A stretch of 64,000 nucleotides of DNA from Flavisolibacter tropicus (GCF_001644645.1 NZ_CP011390.1:5876864-5940863); one strand, 5' to 3'. Numbered from the stretch's first letter, positions 27,747-37,669 are shown. Numbers and translations: made by a program. Notes: generated from the letters alone by a model not told the origin.

Positions 27747-29894
27747 ATGAAGGTTTGTATTGCTGAAAAACCCAGTGTGGCAAAAGATATTGCAGAAGTA
27801 TTAGGGGCAAAGCAGCGCAAAGATGGCTATTATGAGGGCGCAGGATACCAGGTCACCTGGACCTTTGGGCATTTCTGTACGCTCAAAGAACCGGAAGATT
27901 ACCAACCTGAATGGAAATTCTGGAGGCTGGATGACCTGCCCATGATACCCGCCAGTTTCGGTATCAAACTCATCAACAATGATGGTGTAAAAAAACAATT
28001 CGGTATCATCGAAAAACTGATCCAGGATTGTGAGGAAGTTATTAACTGTGGTGACGCCGGACAGGAGGGAGAACTGATTCAGCGCTGGGTGCTGCTAAAA
28101 GCCAAATGCAACAAACCCATAAAACGGCTGTGGATATCATCGCTTACTGAAGAAGCCATTCGCGAAGGTTTTCAGAAACTGAAAGACAGTGAACAATACA
28201 ATAACCTGTATGCTGCCGGTAGCTCCCGCGCCATTGGAGACTGGCTGCTAGGAATGAATGCTACCCGGCTTTTTACCAAAAAATTTGCGCAGCCTAAAGT
28301 AGTGCTGTCGATTGGGCGGGTGCAAACGCCCACTCTTGCTATGATCGTACAAAGGCAAAAAGAAATCAATGCCTTTGTGTCGTCAGTGTACTGGGAGTTG
28401 AAAACCCTGTACCGCGAAACAGAGTTTGTGGCAACGATCGACCGCCTACACAACCAGGAAAAAGCAAACAAGGGCCTGGCTTACCTGAAAGAACATTTAT
28501 TCGAGATCATATCAGTAGAAAAGAAAGATGCTAAAGAGGGCAATCCGCGCCTGTTCGACCTAACGGCCCTACAGGTGGAAGCCAATAAAAAGTTTGCTTA
28601 TTCGGCCGATGAAACATTGAAGCATATCCAGAACCTGTATGAGAAAAAGCTGGTGACCTATCCCCGTGTGGATACTACTTACCTCCCGGAAGACATGTAC
28701 CCCAAGATTAAAGGGATACTGCAAAGCATGGTTCATTATAAAACATTAACGGCCTCAGTGTTGGCGCAACCCATCCCAAAACTAAAGACCGTATTCGATG
28801 ATAAAAAAGTAACAGATCACCATGCCATCATTCCTACCGATATATCACCTTCAAATAATTTGTCGCCCGAAGAAAAGCGGGTATACGACCTGGTGGCGCG
28901 CCGTTTTATTGCAGCCTTTTACCCCGAATGTAAAGTGGCCAATACTACTGTGATGGGTAAAGTGGGGCAAGTGGAGTTTAAAGCTACTGGTAAGCAGGTG
29001 CTGGAAGCCGGCTGGCGCGAAGTGTATGCCAATGATGCTAAAGCCAAAAAGGACAAAGAAGAAGGGGAGGAAGCGGAAAGGATCCTGCCTGTATTTGAGG
29101 TAGGAGAGCGTGGGCCGCACGAACCATGGATACACCAAGGCAAGACCACACCCCCCAAGCCTTTTACAGAAGCCAGTCTGCTAAGGGCCATGGAGACAGC
29201 CGGCAAACAGGTGGAAGACGAAGAAATGCGTGAGCTGCTAAAGGATAATGGCATTGGGCGCCCCTCTACCAGGGCCAATATCATTGAAACTCTTTTTCGC
29301 CGTAAATACATTGAGAAGAAAAAGAAAAACCTTTTTGCGACCCAAACGGGTATCGACTTAATAGATACGATTCAAAATGAATTGTTGAAAAGTGCAGAAC
29401 TGACGGGAATATGGGAACGAAAACTGCGATTGATTGAAAAAGGAGCTTACGAGGCGGCCACATTTAAACAGGAACTGATTGATATGGTGGTGGCGCTTAC
29501 CAGGGAAGTAAAGATAAGCAGGGGCAAGTCGATTAGTATTGCTCCAGAACCGGTGGCAAAACCAGTAACTGATGAAAAAAAGGAAGGCGCCAAAAAAGAG
29601 CGCAAACCTAAGGCCGAAAAAGAATCTATATCCATAGAGCAGTTGTATTGCCCAAAATGTAAAACGCATTTATTGAAGAAAGGGAATAGTGCCTATGGAT
29701 GTGCCAATTTCCAGGTATGCGGTTTCAAAATACCTTTTGAAATACTGGGAAAAAAGTTAAGTGATAAGCAAATCTTTGACTTGTTGAGCAAGGGAAAAAC
29801 TGGTAAAATAAAAGGGTTAAAAATACCGGGCAATGAACAGGAAATTGATGGAAAGTTGGTGATGGATGGAAGTTTCAATATAGGGTTGGAGTGA
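27747..29894 (+). CDS. topB: DNA topoisomerase III
   Basis: A 715-residue type IA topoisomerase. The N-terminal TOPRIM domain starts with KVCIAEKPSVAKDIAEVLG and has the metal-binding acidic site in CGDAGQEGELI. The active-site tyrosine is Y305 in VTYPRVDTTYLP. The core continues through LLKDNGIGRPSTRANIIETL. A lysine/glutamate-rich linker (about 600-625) leads to a C-terminal zinc-ribbon-like element, CPKC with two later cysteines (about 635-660). Type IA enzymes relax negative supercoils and decatenate recombination intermediates through a 5'-phosphotyrosine link. The length fits Bacteroidota TopB, slightly longer than the E. coli protein. It is a housekeeping gene with no clear operon partner. 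Confidence 0.95.
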   Translation: MKVCIAEKPSVAKDIAEVLGAKQRKDGYYEGAGYQVTWTFGHFCTLKEPEDYQPEWKFWRLDDLPMIPASFGIKLINNDGVKKQFGIIEKLIQDCEEVINCGDAGQEGELIQRWVLLKAKCNKPIKRLWISSLTEEAIREGFQKLKDSEQYNNLYAAGSSRAIGDWLLGMNATRLFTKKFAQPKVVLSIGRVQTPTLAMIVQRQKEINAFVSSVYWELKTLYRETEFVATIDRLHNQEKANKGLAYLKEHLFEIISVEKKDAKEGNPRLFDLTALQVEANKKFAYSADETLKHIQNLYEKKLVTYPRVDTTYLPEDMYPKIKGILQSMVHYKTLTASVLAQPIPKLKTVFDDKKVTDHHAIIPTDISPSNNLSPEEKRVYDLVARRFIAAFYPECKVANTTVMGKVGQVEFKATGKQVLEAGWREVYANDAKAKKDKEEGEEAERILPVFEVGERGPHEPWIHQGKTTPPKPFTEASLLRAMETAGKQVEDEEMRELLKDNGIGRPSTRANIIETLFRRKYIEKKKKNLFATQTGIDLIDTIQNELLKSAELTGIWERKLRLIEKGAYEAATFKQELIDMVVALTREVKISRGKSISIAPEPVAKPVTDEKKEGAKKERKPKAEKESISIEQLYCPKCKTHLLKKGNSAYGCANFQVCGFKIPFEILGKKLSDKQIFDLLSKGKTGKIKGLKIPGNEQEIDGKLVMDGSFNIGLE

Positions 29895-30066
29895 ATGGAA
29901 GGTGTTAGAAATAGACCTGGTAAAGAAATTGCGGACGAGCTTTTCTTAAGCGAGCGGCAGAAAAATATACTTAAACCCTCCTTGGATAAATAGCAGCTAT
30001 TTAAAAACGTGCGGTTTAGGTGTAGATAACGTGAGATAGGTCATCAACTTGCTGTAAGTTTGCCGC

Positions 30067-30294
30067 ATGAGTTTGTTTGCGCCCGGTAATAAAGTGAAAG
30101 TTAATGTTGCCATTTTAGAAGATCCATCCCAAAAGGCTAATCATCATTTATTTCAAGAAGTCTATAAACAAAAAGGTACTGGCGAAATAATCTGCCTTGA
30201 CACCGATACATCCTCTAAGGAAGTGTTTTACTATTGGGTGAAGTTCTCATTCTTCAAAATCCGGCTCAAAGAAGAATACCTCGTATTACAGTAA
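30067..30294 (+). CDS. Small hypothetical protein
   Basis: A 75-residue open frame starting with ATG. It reads like a compact beta-rich protein (GNKVKVNVAILEDP, GTGEIICLD, YYWVKFSFF, IRLKEEYLVL), loosely like SH3-type small proteins, but no family is recognised. It has no signal peptide and no cysteine pair. It stands alone between topB and the decayed gene remnant at 30296. Its codon use is like that of its neighbours. It could be spurious. Confidence 0.5.
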   Translation: MSLFAPGNKVKVNVAILEDPSQKANHHLFQEVYKQKGTGEIICLDTDTSSKEVFYYWVKFSFFKIRLKEEYLVLQ

Positions 30295-30295
30295 A

Positions 30296-30390
30296 GGGTA
30301 TAACCACTGTATTTAAATTGGTAAGGCTCATCATTTGGGTGTAGGTGGTGCCATTGCGGTCGGTATACTCGTATAACAGCTTTCAATTCT
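30296..30390 (-). pseudogene. Decayed 3' remnant of a paralogue of the gene at 33819
   Basis: Read on the minus strand, one frame gives KLLYEYTDRNGTTYTQ and a second frame continues NDEPYQF. The intact gene at 33819-34286 ends with KSLYEYADLCKGSSSTQ followed directly by GDEPYPF. The two stretches also align at the base level (compare 33808-33920). The match needs a frameshift and the upstream frame has a stop, so only a broken C-terminal fragment remains. It abuts the 3' end of the glucosidase gene. Confidence 0.6.
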
Positions 30391-30391
30391 G

Positions 30392-32995
30392 TTAATGATT
30401 GGATTGCGATTTAATATAAAAGTTTGCAATTAAAGCTGTCCATCCTGTTTGATGCGAAGCACCCAAGCCCCGACCGCTTTCGCTGTGAAAGTACTCGTAG
30501 AACAACAAGTAATCCTTGAAATGCTCATCTCGTTGCATTTTTTCCGAGTTGCCAAATACTGGACGACAGCCCGATTCGTTCCGTTCAAAGATTCGCAAAA
30601 CACGCCGACTCAATTCATCGGCCACTTCGTTTAACGTCATATATCTCTCTGACCCGGTTGGGCATTCCACTTTAAAGTCATCGCCATAATACGTATAAAA
30701 GCGTCTTAGACTTTCAATCACCAACCAGTTCATCGGCAACCATATAGGTCCCCGCCAATTACTGTTGCCGCCAAACATATTATTGTCGCTTTCACCCGGT
30801 GTATACTTTACCGTAAACGTTTGGTCGTTCCATGTAAATTGATAGGGATGTGCCAGGTGAAATTTTGAAAGGGAGCGAATTCCGTAATCACTTAAAAATT
30901 CATTTTCGTCCAATAAGCGTTTTAATGTCATCTTCATCCGGAAGCCCCGCATCAGGCTGAAGAGACGCATCCCTTTATTATTGACAATATCCCAGTGCGA
31001 AGCAAGGTTAGCCAAGTCTGGCCGGTTTTCCTGAAACCATTTCCTGCGTTTCTCAAAAAACTCATCTTGCTTGATGTCCTTGTCGGCTATGGTTTCAACC
31101 ACAAAAAGTGGAATCAGGCCAACCAAACTTCTTACTTTCATTGGTATAGATAGGTTGCCGGGTAGGAACAACCGGTCGTAATAAAAATTGTCCTCCTCAT
31201 CCCACAAATTTGCTTCTATGCCATTCATGGCACCAGCGATATACAGAAAATGCTCAAAATACTTTGAAGTGATTTCGGTGTACGCTGGATTATGCCAAAA
31301 AAGCTCATGGGCAATGTGGAGCAGGTTGAGCGCATACATAGCCATCCAACCCGTTGCATCTGATTGTTCTAAATAGCTGCCGCCAGGCAATACATCATTG
31401 CGGTCAATTACGCCAATATTATCCAATCCCAGAAAGCCCGCTTCAAATATGTTATTCCCTTGTGTATCTCTTCTGTTCACCCACCAGTTAAAATTGAGCA
31501 TGAGTTTATGAAATACTTTTTCCAAAAACAGTACATCGCCTTTGCCTTGATTGGCTTCCTTTTCGGCTTTGTAAATTTCCCAGGTGGCCATTGCATGAAT
31601 GGGCGGATTGGAATCGCTGAACTTCCACTCGTAAGCAGGTAGCTGGCCGTTGGGATGCATGTACCATTGGTTTACCAAATTCAATAATTGTGTTTTGGCA
31701 AATTCCCTGTCCACTAAGGCCAAGGCGTAACAGTGAAAGGCCATATCCCAAGAGGCAAACCAAGGAAACTCCCATTTGTCCGGCACTGAAAGGATTTCTT
31801 TACTGTGCAGGTGTTCCCAGCCGTCATTGCGTAAAGACAATCGTTTTGGGGGAGGTGAAGGTTGTCCGAGATCACCTTTTAACCATTGATGCACATCATA
31901 ATAATAAAATAGCTTGTTCCACAACAAGCCTGCCAATGCCTGTCGTTTGATATTGATAGTATCAAGATTTATTTCCTCTTTAAAAACTTCGTGGTAAAAG
32001 TCATCAGCTTCTTTTTTTCTGGCGTTGAAAATTTCATCAAAGTCTTCAAAAGAAAAATTCGGGTCTTGCGACAGCGATAAGCGAATAACCATCTGTTCAC
32101 CGGCGGGAATGGTCAGGTTATAATTGAAAGCGGCTTTGGTGCCACTTTTTGAAGGGTTAATGCTTTTGGCACCGTGGATCAGATAATTGTTGATGCCATC
32201 TTTATAATAGCCCGTGTTTTTATCGTACTCATACAGGCGGGCGGTGTTGGTTTCGTTGTCGCAGAAGATAACTTCAGGAATGCCTTCACCCTGCAGGTAA
32301 TATTGCCCTAACGATTGGTGATACGCTTCTATCATTCCGGTAGCTCCAGAACTGAGTTGGGGCCTATAGGTATCATATCCCCAGGTCCATGTGTTGCGGA
32401 ACCAAATGGTAGGAAGGACATGAATGGCTACATTTTCATATCCCCGATTATGAATGGAAATTCGAATTAAAATATGCTCAGGTGTGCGTTTGGCGTATTC
32501 GACTATTACATCAAAATACCGGTTGTCGTCAAATACGCCGGTATCTATGATTTCAAATTCAGGTTCCTCTTTAGTTCTCCGACGATTTTCTTCCAGGAGT
32601 TGTAAATAGGGGAAGGGTGATTGGGGGTATTTGTACAACATCTTCATGTACGAATGCGTCGGTGTATTATCCAGGTAATAATAAAGCTCCTTTACATCCT
32701 CACCATGATTTCCTTCGGTGTTGGTTAATCCAAAATAGCGTTCTTTCAGAATAGGGTCTTTTTTATTCCAATACGATAAAGCAAAACACAATAACTGTTC
32801 ATCATCACAAATGCCCGCAATGCCATCCTCCCCCCAGCGATAAGCATAACTTCTTGCCATATCATGTGTGATATAATTCCAAGCATCACCGTCTGCACTG
32901 TAATCTTCCCGTACTGTGCCCCACTGCCGGTCGCTGACATATGGTCCCCATTTTTTCCAATTAGCCAGTTTTACTCTTTCCTGTTCAATGGTCAT
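30392..32995 (-). CDS. GH63-like (MGH1-type) glucosidase
   Basis: An 867-residue cytoplasmic protein without a signal peptide. The N-terminal block, with WKKWGPYVSDRQWGTVREDYS, SYAYRWGEDGIAGICDD, LKERYFGLTNTEGNHGEDVKE and THSYMKMLYKYPQSPFPY, is the conserved signature of the bacterial glucosidase family related to mannosyl-oligosaccharide glucosidase (GH63 clan). The C-terminal (alpha/alpha)6 barrel includes WEFPWFASWDMAFH, GWMAMYALNLL and WRGPIWLPMNWL, which hold acidic residues expected in catalysis. Length is normal for the family. The natural substrate of these bacterial forms is poorly defined, possibly alpha-glucosyl glycerate- or glycan-type compounds (uncertain). No sugar operon surrounds it. 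Confidence 0.88.
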   Translation of the reverse strand: MTIEQERVKLANWKKWGPYVSDRQWGTVREDYSADGDAWNYITHDMARSYAYRWGEDGIAGICDDEQLLCFALSYWNKKDPILKERYFGLTNTEGNHGEDVKELYYYLDNTPTHSYMKMLYKYPQSPFPYLQLLEENRRRTKEEPEFEIIDTGVFDDNRYFDVIVEYAKRTPEHILIRISIHNRGYENVAIHVLPTIWFRNTWTWGYDTYRPQLSSGATGMIEAYHQSLGQYYLQGEGIPEVIFCDNETNTARLYEYDKNTGYYKDGINNYLIHGAKSINPSKSGTKAAFNYNLTIPAGEQMVIRLSLSQDPNFSFEDFDEIFNARKKEADDFYHEVFKEEINLDTINIKRQALAGLLWNKLFYYYDVHQWLKGDLGQPSPPPKRLSLRNDGWEHLHSKEILSVPDKWEFPWFASWDMAFHCYALALVDREFAKTQLLNLVNQWYMHPNGQLPAYEWKFSDSNPPIHAMATWEIYKAEKEANQGKGDVLFLEKVFHKLMLNFNWWVNRRDTQGNNIFEAGFLGLDNIGVIDRNDVLPGGSYLEQSDATGWMAMYALNLLHIAHELFWHNPAYTEITSKYFEHFLYIAGAMNGIEANLWDEEDNFYYDRLFLPGNLSIPMKVRSLVGLIPLFVVETIADKDIKQDEFFEKRRKWFQENRPDLANLASHWDIVNNKGMRLFSLMRGFRMKMTLKRLLDENEFLSDYGIRSLSKFHLAHPYQFTWNDQTFTVKYTPGESDNNMFGGNSNWRGPIWLPMNWLVIESLRRFYTYYGDDFKVECPTGSERYMTLNEVADELSRRVLRIFERNESGCRPVFGNSEKMQRDEHFKDYLLFYEYFHSESGRGLGASHQTGWTALIANFYIKSQSNH

Positions 32996-33255
32996 AATGA
33001 AGGATTCTCCTCAATTTTGTATCTATAAGTTACATAGAAGAATTGTTATTACTCTTACGTTCAGGCTTGAAATTGTAACTATTGTATTGTTTTTAAACTA
33101 TTATTGGTGTGTGTGTCTTGGCTTTGTACAGTGGCTGAACCTGCAACCGAAAGCAAGGAAAGCGGTAAAAGGGGGCGATACTTTTTATATTGGTTTTCCT
33201 AACGCTTGTCTGGTGCCTTAACGCTAGCAACGGTGTAAGAGGCGATTGCAAATAC

Positions 33256-33286
33256 ATTCAAAAAGAGCCGAAGGCTCTTTTTGAAT
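33256..33286. terminator. Perfect 14-bp terminator hairpin
   Basis: Bases 33256-33269 pair perfectly with 33273-33286 around a GAA loop, with A5/T5 tracts in the arms. It overlaps the stop codon of the minus-strand PepSY-like gene, for which it is the terminator. Confidence 0.85.
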
Positions 33287-33714
33287 TAGCCTTTTTCTTC
33301 TTTTAAAAATTTGCCACTACTGTCAAATAATAAATCTTTACCGCCTACTTCTGCTTCATAATTTATTTCACCATTTGCTTTTACAATCTTGGCGGCCTCT
33401 TTTATTTTACTTCCTTTATAATGTTGGTGTATATAATTCGTAATCGTTGCAGGTAATTTACTAACAGCCATATCCGTTTCCGTTTCAAGAATTGATCCTT
33501 GCTGATCAATTACACAAGACATATCATTACCACTTTCCTTGAAACTAACTTCATAATTCCCTGCTTCTTTCTCCCATTTGGCCGTTACGCCTGGATGGGC
33601 TTTTGAAAAGGATGTTTTCACCGTTGCGGGAACTTTGTCTGCATTTATATGCTGTGCATAGACAAATACTGAAATCACCAAAAAGTATAGCATTACTGCA
33701 ATTTTCTTTTCCAT
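33286..33714 (-). CDS. Secreted PepSY-like domain protein
   Basis: A 142-residue protein with a signal peptide (1-20, ending VYAQ). Two PepSY-like repeats follow: V-P-A-x-V-K-x-SF near residue 30 with AKWEKEAGNYEVSF, and LPATITNYIHQHYKG with INYEAEVGGKDLLFD. This matches the putative beta-lactamase-inhibitor-like PepSY family (PF11396), common in Bacteroidota and exported to the periplasm. The function is not established. It is monocistronic, with its own terminator overlapping the stop codon. Confidence 0.82.
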   Translation of the reverse strand: MEKKIAVMLYFLVISVFVYAQHINADKVPATVKTSFSKAHPGVTAKWEKEAGNYEVSFKESGNDMSCVIDQQGSILETETDMAVSKLPATITNYIHQHYKGSKIKEAAKIVKANGEINYEAEVGGKDLLFDSSGKFLKEEKG

Positions 33715-33818
33715 AAATGGGCTTTTTTAATTTGAAAGTCTAAGTTAGTAACCCATTCTGTTTTTATTTTGAAGCGGGTTTACCAGACTTCCCGGGAAAA
33801 GAATAAAAGGTGTAACCA

Positions 33819-34286
33819 CTATAGAATCTGCTCCTTTAAAAAGGGGTAGGGCTCGTCACCTTGGGTGGAGGAGCTGCCTTTGCAAAGGTCGGCATACTCG
33901 TACAACGATTTCCGTTTCTGCAACAACGTAACCTTTTCATTTTCATGCAGGTAGTTCAAAAACTGTAGCATCACATCCTCAAAAGGCTTCCAATTGAGAC
34001 TGCAAATGGAACGGTAGTTTTCTGCACTCATTTTCAGTTCCTGTAACTCCACTTGATCCAGGTGACTCTTTTTGAAATAAGCCGTAAAGAGCATGATGTC
34101 GTCAAAATAGAAGTCGACTGCGGTGGGATAATAGAACTTGAATTTGATTTTGGTCTCCGATTGAAAACAAAACCATTGGTCAAAACTGGTTTTGTTGGAT
34201 AGGAAGCATTCCAGAATTTCTTTTTGGGCTTTGCTGACCGTTATAGTACGGCTGTTGGATTGGAAGATCTTTTTTAGGCTGATCAT
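33819..34286 (-). CDS. Hypothetical protein with a degraded paralogue nearby
   Basis: A 155-residue protein with no signal peptide, membrane helix or family I recognise. It is rich in aromatic and charged residues (FKFYYPTAVDFYFDDIMLFTAYF) and has a predicted helical segment with ENYRSICSLNWKPFEDVMLQFLNYL. A decayed copy of its last 30 codons lies at 30296-30390, which supports it being a real gene whose family has been duplicated. It lies between the PepSY-like and HD-domain genes on the same strand, about 100 and 200 bases away, and is not obviously co-transcribed. Confidence 0.65.
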   Translation of the reverse strand: MISLKKIFQSNSRTITVSKAQKEILECFLSNKTSFDQWFCFQSETKIKFKFYYPTAVDFYFDDIMLFTAYFKKSHLDQVELQELKMSAENYRSICSLNWKPFEDVMLQFLNYLHENEKVTLLQKRKSLYEYADLCKGSSSTQGDEPYPFLKEQIL

Positions 34287-34484
34287 AGGAGCTTGGCATA
34301 GATTTATGCGTAAATATAAAGAGCTATTGGGAAACCCTCAAATCCAATGGGCTGGCTGTTTTTCGAAGGTTTGGCTGTAAAACTTGGAGATGATGGTTAA
34401 TGGTCTATTGCTTTGGGAAAGAGCGATAGATAGTAACTCTTTAAGTGTCAAGCAGGAAAGAGAAACTCGCCGAGGAGATAGAGT

Positions 34485-35075
34485 TTATTTTTTAAGAATT
34501 CCTTTTTCCACGCTCTCGTTAATCAACTTCACAGCATACTCCCAAATTTTAGTTGAACCGTCTCCAATCGCTTTTTTCTTATCATACACTTTTTGATAAG
34601 GCACATTAAATTCTTTCCAGGTTCCGCCATTATTTGATGTGTTTTGGAGCAATGGTTCAAAGCGATCCATTGCTTTTGCAAATTTTGCATCGTCTGTAAT
34701 TCCCTCTTCAAATTCTTGCCAAATGGCAATGAATTCTTCTGCTTGATCTTCTGGCAAAAGACCAAATATTCGTTTTGCCGCAATAAGTTCCTCTTCAGAA
34801 TTTGTGTGGTTTTTTACTGTGTCGTAAATAAAAGTATCGCCAGCGTCAATTTCAACAAGATCGTGGATCAAAACCATTTTCAAGACTTTGAGAACGTCTA
34901 TGGGTTTATCTGAATGTTGAGCCAATACAATGGTCATCATAGCTAGATGCCAGCTATGTTCAGCATCATTTTCGTTTCTGTCACTATTAAATAATTTAGT
35001 TCTGCGCTGTATGTATTTGAGCTTGTCAATCTCCTTTATGAAATTTACCTGTTTTAGTAAATCGTCAGTCTCCAT
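34485..35075 (-). CDS. HD-domain phosphohydrolase (YfbR/HDDC2-like)
   Basis: This 196-residue cytoplasmic protein has the HD superfamily metal site: H in NDAEHSWHLAM, the HD pair in VLIHDLVEIDAGD, and a later aspartate in AKAMDRFEPLLQN. This arrangement matches the HDDC2/YfbR group, whose characterised members are 5'-deoxynucleoside monophosphatases. The specificity here is inferred from the family only. Length is typical. It has no obvious functional link to its neighbours. Confidence 0.85.
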   Translation of the reverse strand: METDDLLKQVNFIKEIDKLKYIQRRTKLFNSDRNENDAEHSWHLAMMTIVLAQHSDKPIDVLKVLKMVLIHDLVEIDAGDTFIYDTVKNHTNSEEELIAAKRIFGLLPEDQAEEFIAIWQEFEEGITDDAKFAKAMDRFEPLLQNTSNNGGTWKEFNVPYQKVYDKKKAIGDGSTKIWEYAVKLINESVEKGILKK

Positions 35076-35356
35076 TGCTATAATTTTTGAAAGATGTTGG
35101 TGTTAAAGTGATGTCCCTTAAAATGGCTACCTACTATCTAATCCTTTGAAAAAGAGGGTAGGTAGTTGATATAAAGGTACAGCTTCTTCCCAGCCAGGTT
35201 TCTGAGGCTGAGCCATTGTGAGTTTGCTTGAACTCGGCGTAGGTAAATCTATTTGTAGATGGCTTCGGGAGGAATGTCGCACAATTTTATGCTATTCTTC
35301 GAATTGTACACAGATAAAGTGTAAAAAAGTATTTTAATTATTTTAGGATCTGTAGT

Positions 35357-36547
35357 TTAAAACTCACGCTTTCTCCTTTTTAATAAAAGACCAGCATTAT
35401 TTTGCATATCGCATGAAAATCGTATTTCTCTCTTCTCATTCCCTAAGTGCAAAATTAATAAGCCTGTATTTGGTGGGATTGAGCCAAGATTTTCAGCAAA
35501 CATAATTACATATAAAGAGTCATCTCCAGCAGTTAGGGGAATGATTGTCTTGATGGCAATTGTACTTAGCCTTTGTTTGTGTAGAATTTCTTTATTATTA
35601 AGAAAGAGGCTAACTGTATCCCCATCAACCTCGCCATTATCAAATAGTGACACTAAAATACTATCTGTATCAAAATAGATTTCATCAATTATTTCTGTCT
35701 TTCTATTTATGAAACTTAATTTCATTTTCAGGGATTCCAAGTTCGACTCCTGTATAAAGTTTTTTGTATTTCTTAAATCAATTGACTTAACTACTGGATT
35801 CAAATAATTAATATGGTCGATTTTGTCCTTTATTTTTAGTGTTAACGAGGAGTCATCTATTGATACGTTTGTTGTTGGTTTGTGTTGAGTTGTTACTTCA
35901 GTATTGGCTTCTTTATTGAATTCGTTGCTTTTATACCCATTATTATAAGTCGTAATCGCCTTAATTTCCTGTGGATTTGTTTTGTTTTTATTTTGGTTTT
36001 CTATTTGAGCAAGCGATTGAATGCCGGATATATTTAATTCTTCCAATTTTGCTAGAAGTCTTGAGTCTGAACCATCGTTTTGTTTTTTTAGAAATGCATT
36101 ACCAGTATATGAATCAGTGGATCTTAAGTCTAACGATCTAGTAATAAATGTACCTGTCAATATCTCAATAGTGTCTTTTTGGTACGTTAAGTTGGCATAT
36201 ATTTTTACTCGCTTTGCATCATTTGAATAATTATTGTATAGATTTTTTTGATCCTCTATCAACAATGCGTTTTTCTTAAAGCGAATTTCTACAGACTTTA
36301 GACCAATATTCTCCAAGCCCTTATTGGTGAAGCTTGTTAATGCATATCCCTTAAGCCTTTCATTTTCTTCTAGTATGATCAATTCGTATTTTAAATTGCT
36401 TCCTGACGTTTTTAACTCACCGACCCAGATTCCAGTATAATTTTGAGAAGAAGATTGAAGCGGGAACAAGAATATTACGAAGGACAGCCTTAAAATAACT
36501 TTGATAATTCGAACTGTACTTTTATCATTTCTACAAAAAGTATGCAA
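35357..36547 (-). CDS. Secreted hypothetical protein
   Basis: A 396-residue protein with a signal peptide (hydrophobic about 17-30, ending QSSSQ). The N-terminal part (about 36-150) begins YTGIWVGELKTSG and reads like a small beta-barrel or lipocalin-like module. The middle (about 165-260) is polar, rich in N, K and T, and probably disordered. The C-terminal part (about 290-390) has YFDTDSILVSLFDNGEVDGD and AENLGSIPPNTGLLILHLG, a beta domain I associate with Bacteroidota envelope proteins but cannot name. No catalytic motif is evident. It may be co-transcribed with the lipoprotein gene at 36603, 55 bases upstream. Confidence 0.7.
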   Translation of the reverse strand: MHTFCRNDKSTVRIIKVILRLSFVIFLFPLQSSSQNYTGIWVGELKTSGSNLKYELIILEENERLKGYALTSFTNKGLENIGLKSVEIRFKKNALLIEDQKNLYNNYSNDAKRVKIYANLTYQKDTIEILTGTFITRSLDLRSTDSYTGNAFLKKQNDGSDSRLLAKLEELNISGIQSLAQIENQNKNKTNPQEIKAITTYNNGYKSNEFNKEANTEVTTQHKPTTNVSIDDSSLTLKIKDKIDHINYLNPVVKSIDLRNTKNFIQESNLESLKMKLSFINRKTEIIDEIYFDTDSILVSLFDNGEVDGDTVSLFLNNKEILHKQRLSTIAIKTIIPLTAGDDSLYVIMFAENLGSIPPNTGLLILHLGNEKREIRFSCDMQNNAGLLLKRRKREF

Positions 36548-36602
36548 TGTGATTTCTTTATTTAATTGGATAGTCTAAGCCTTACGTTTTCTCCCAATTC
36601 CC

Positions 36603-37052
36603 TTATCTAGTTATTAAATATTGGAAATAATAGTAGCTACCATTTGATATTGAATCAAAGCTAATCATGGTCCTGCCATTTATATGTGAAATAGCTTTTC
36701 TGGCATTATTTATAAATAGACATTCATTGTTTTTATATTTATTTCTGCCATAGTTTACAAGATTACACGCATAGGCTTGAAAGCTGTCAAGCTTAAAATG
36801 ATCTTTAATTGTATTCGAATTGTAAAATTCAGTTATCGATGTGTCTTTCAGGGAAAGAACTATCGTTCCTGATTGACCTGTTTGCTGGTTGTTGATTACT
36901 TCTACATAGTGATATGGAACATCCGCTTCTATTTTCAGCGCTTCAAACATTTCCAAGTAGTTACCTGGCTTTTTGTTTCCATTAACTGGTTGTTTATTAC
37001 ATGAAAAACAAAAAAATAAAATGACTAAGTATATTGTTTTGCCACTTGTCAT
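36603..37052 (-). CDS. Hypothetical lipoprotein
   Basis: A 149-residue protein with a short lipoprotein signal (IYLVILFFCFSC, C18 as lipidation site). The mature part shows no family I recognise; it has segments such as IEADVPYHYVEVINN and KAISHINGRTMISFDS. It precedes the secreted hypothetical gene on the same strand, 55 bases away. The low-GC composition resembles that gene, and the two may form a small envelope operon. Confidence 0.65.
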   Translation of the reverse strand: MTSGKTIYLVILFFCFSCNKQPVNGNKKPGNYLEMFEALKIEADVPYHYVEVINNQQTGQSGTIVLSLKDTSITEFYNSNTIKDHFKLDSFQAYACNLVNYGRNKYKNNECLFINNARKAISHINGRTMISFDSISNGSYYYFQYLITR

Positions 37053-37669
37053 GTTTCTAGTTTATAAAGTTAGAATAGTAACAATGTTTGATTCAAACTA
37101 TACTTCTAATAAGGAAACCTGGTTATTTGGCTATTGACAAGATCTAAATAGGATTGGATAAGTTTTCGTGGAGTTGGATAAGCGGAAATTCAAACTAATA
37201 TAGATATAAATATAATATTTATCAATTGAAAATGCTTTTGGCTAAAGCTTTTTCTGCATATATGCTTCATCGTTAAAATCCATCAAGAGGTACGGTTTGG
37301 GACTTACATTTACCCTTAAACTAAAAAAAAGTTACAAATGCTTTGTCTTTCTAAATAAATTCTTAATTTGTTGTATCATTCAATCAAGCCCAATCTTGTA
37401 TCTCTATTGAAGCTAACCCAATCAATACAAACGAACCAATTGAAAGAAGCACCTATTTACTTTAGTTTTCTCTTTTAATGCATTTACTTTAAAATAGCTC
37501 TAAGAGTTATTTTATTAATTCTTGGATTAGGCTTTTTCTTAATCCATCACTATAATCCTTTGTCTTCTTGAAAAGTTTCACATGAATCCATCCTATTGGT
37601 TTCCAATCTTATGTAATACTATCGATTCTGTCCTTTTGAAGCCAGTGTTGCTAACAAAGCTTGGAGTTC
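37053..37669. other. AT-rich divergent intergenic region upstream of first giant gene
   Basis: About 610 very AT-rich bases lie between the lipoprotein gene and the first giant gene. TTGGATAAG occurs twice as a direct repeat near 37157-37185. AT-rich near-matches to the promoter consensus occur (for example TTTA at 37461 and TACTTTAA at 37485, 20-base spacer), but they are too weak to call in such AT-rich DNA. No gene-like frame or RNA was recognised. Confidence 0.4.

Noticed and set aside
29895..29993. 32-codon frame starting directly after the topB stop
   Set aside because: It is too short and featureless to support; it could be a chance frame in the 3' region of topB.
32916..33221. 101-codon plus-strand frame near the glucosidase 5' end
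   Set aside because: It overlaps the glucosidase start antisense and encodes no recognisable protein.
35076..35356. Possible degenerate coding remnant and an 8-bp inverted repeat (35127-35134 with 35158-35165)
   Set aside because: Minus-strand frames read partly protein-like (CDIPPEAIYK) but have stops and no match I can name. The inverted repeat has a 23-base loop and no T tract.
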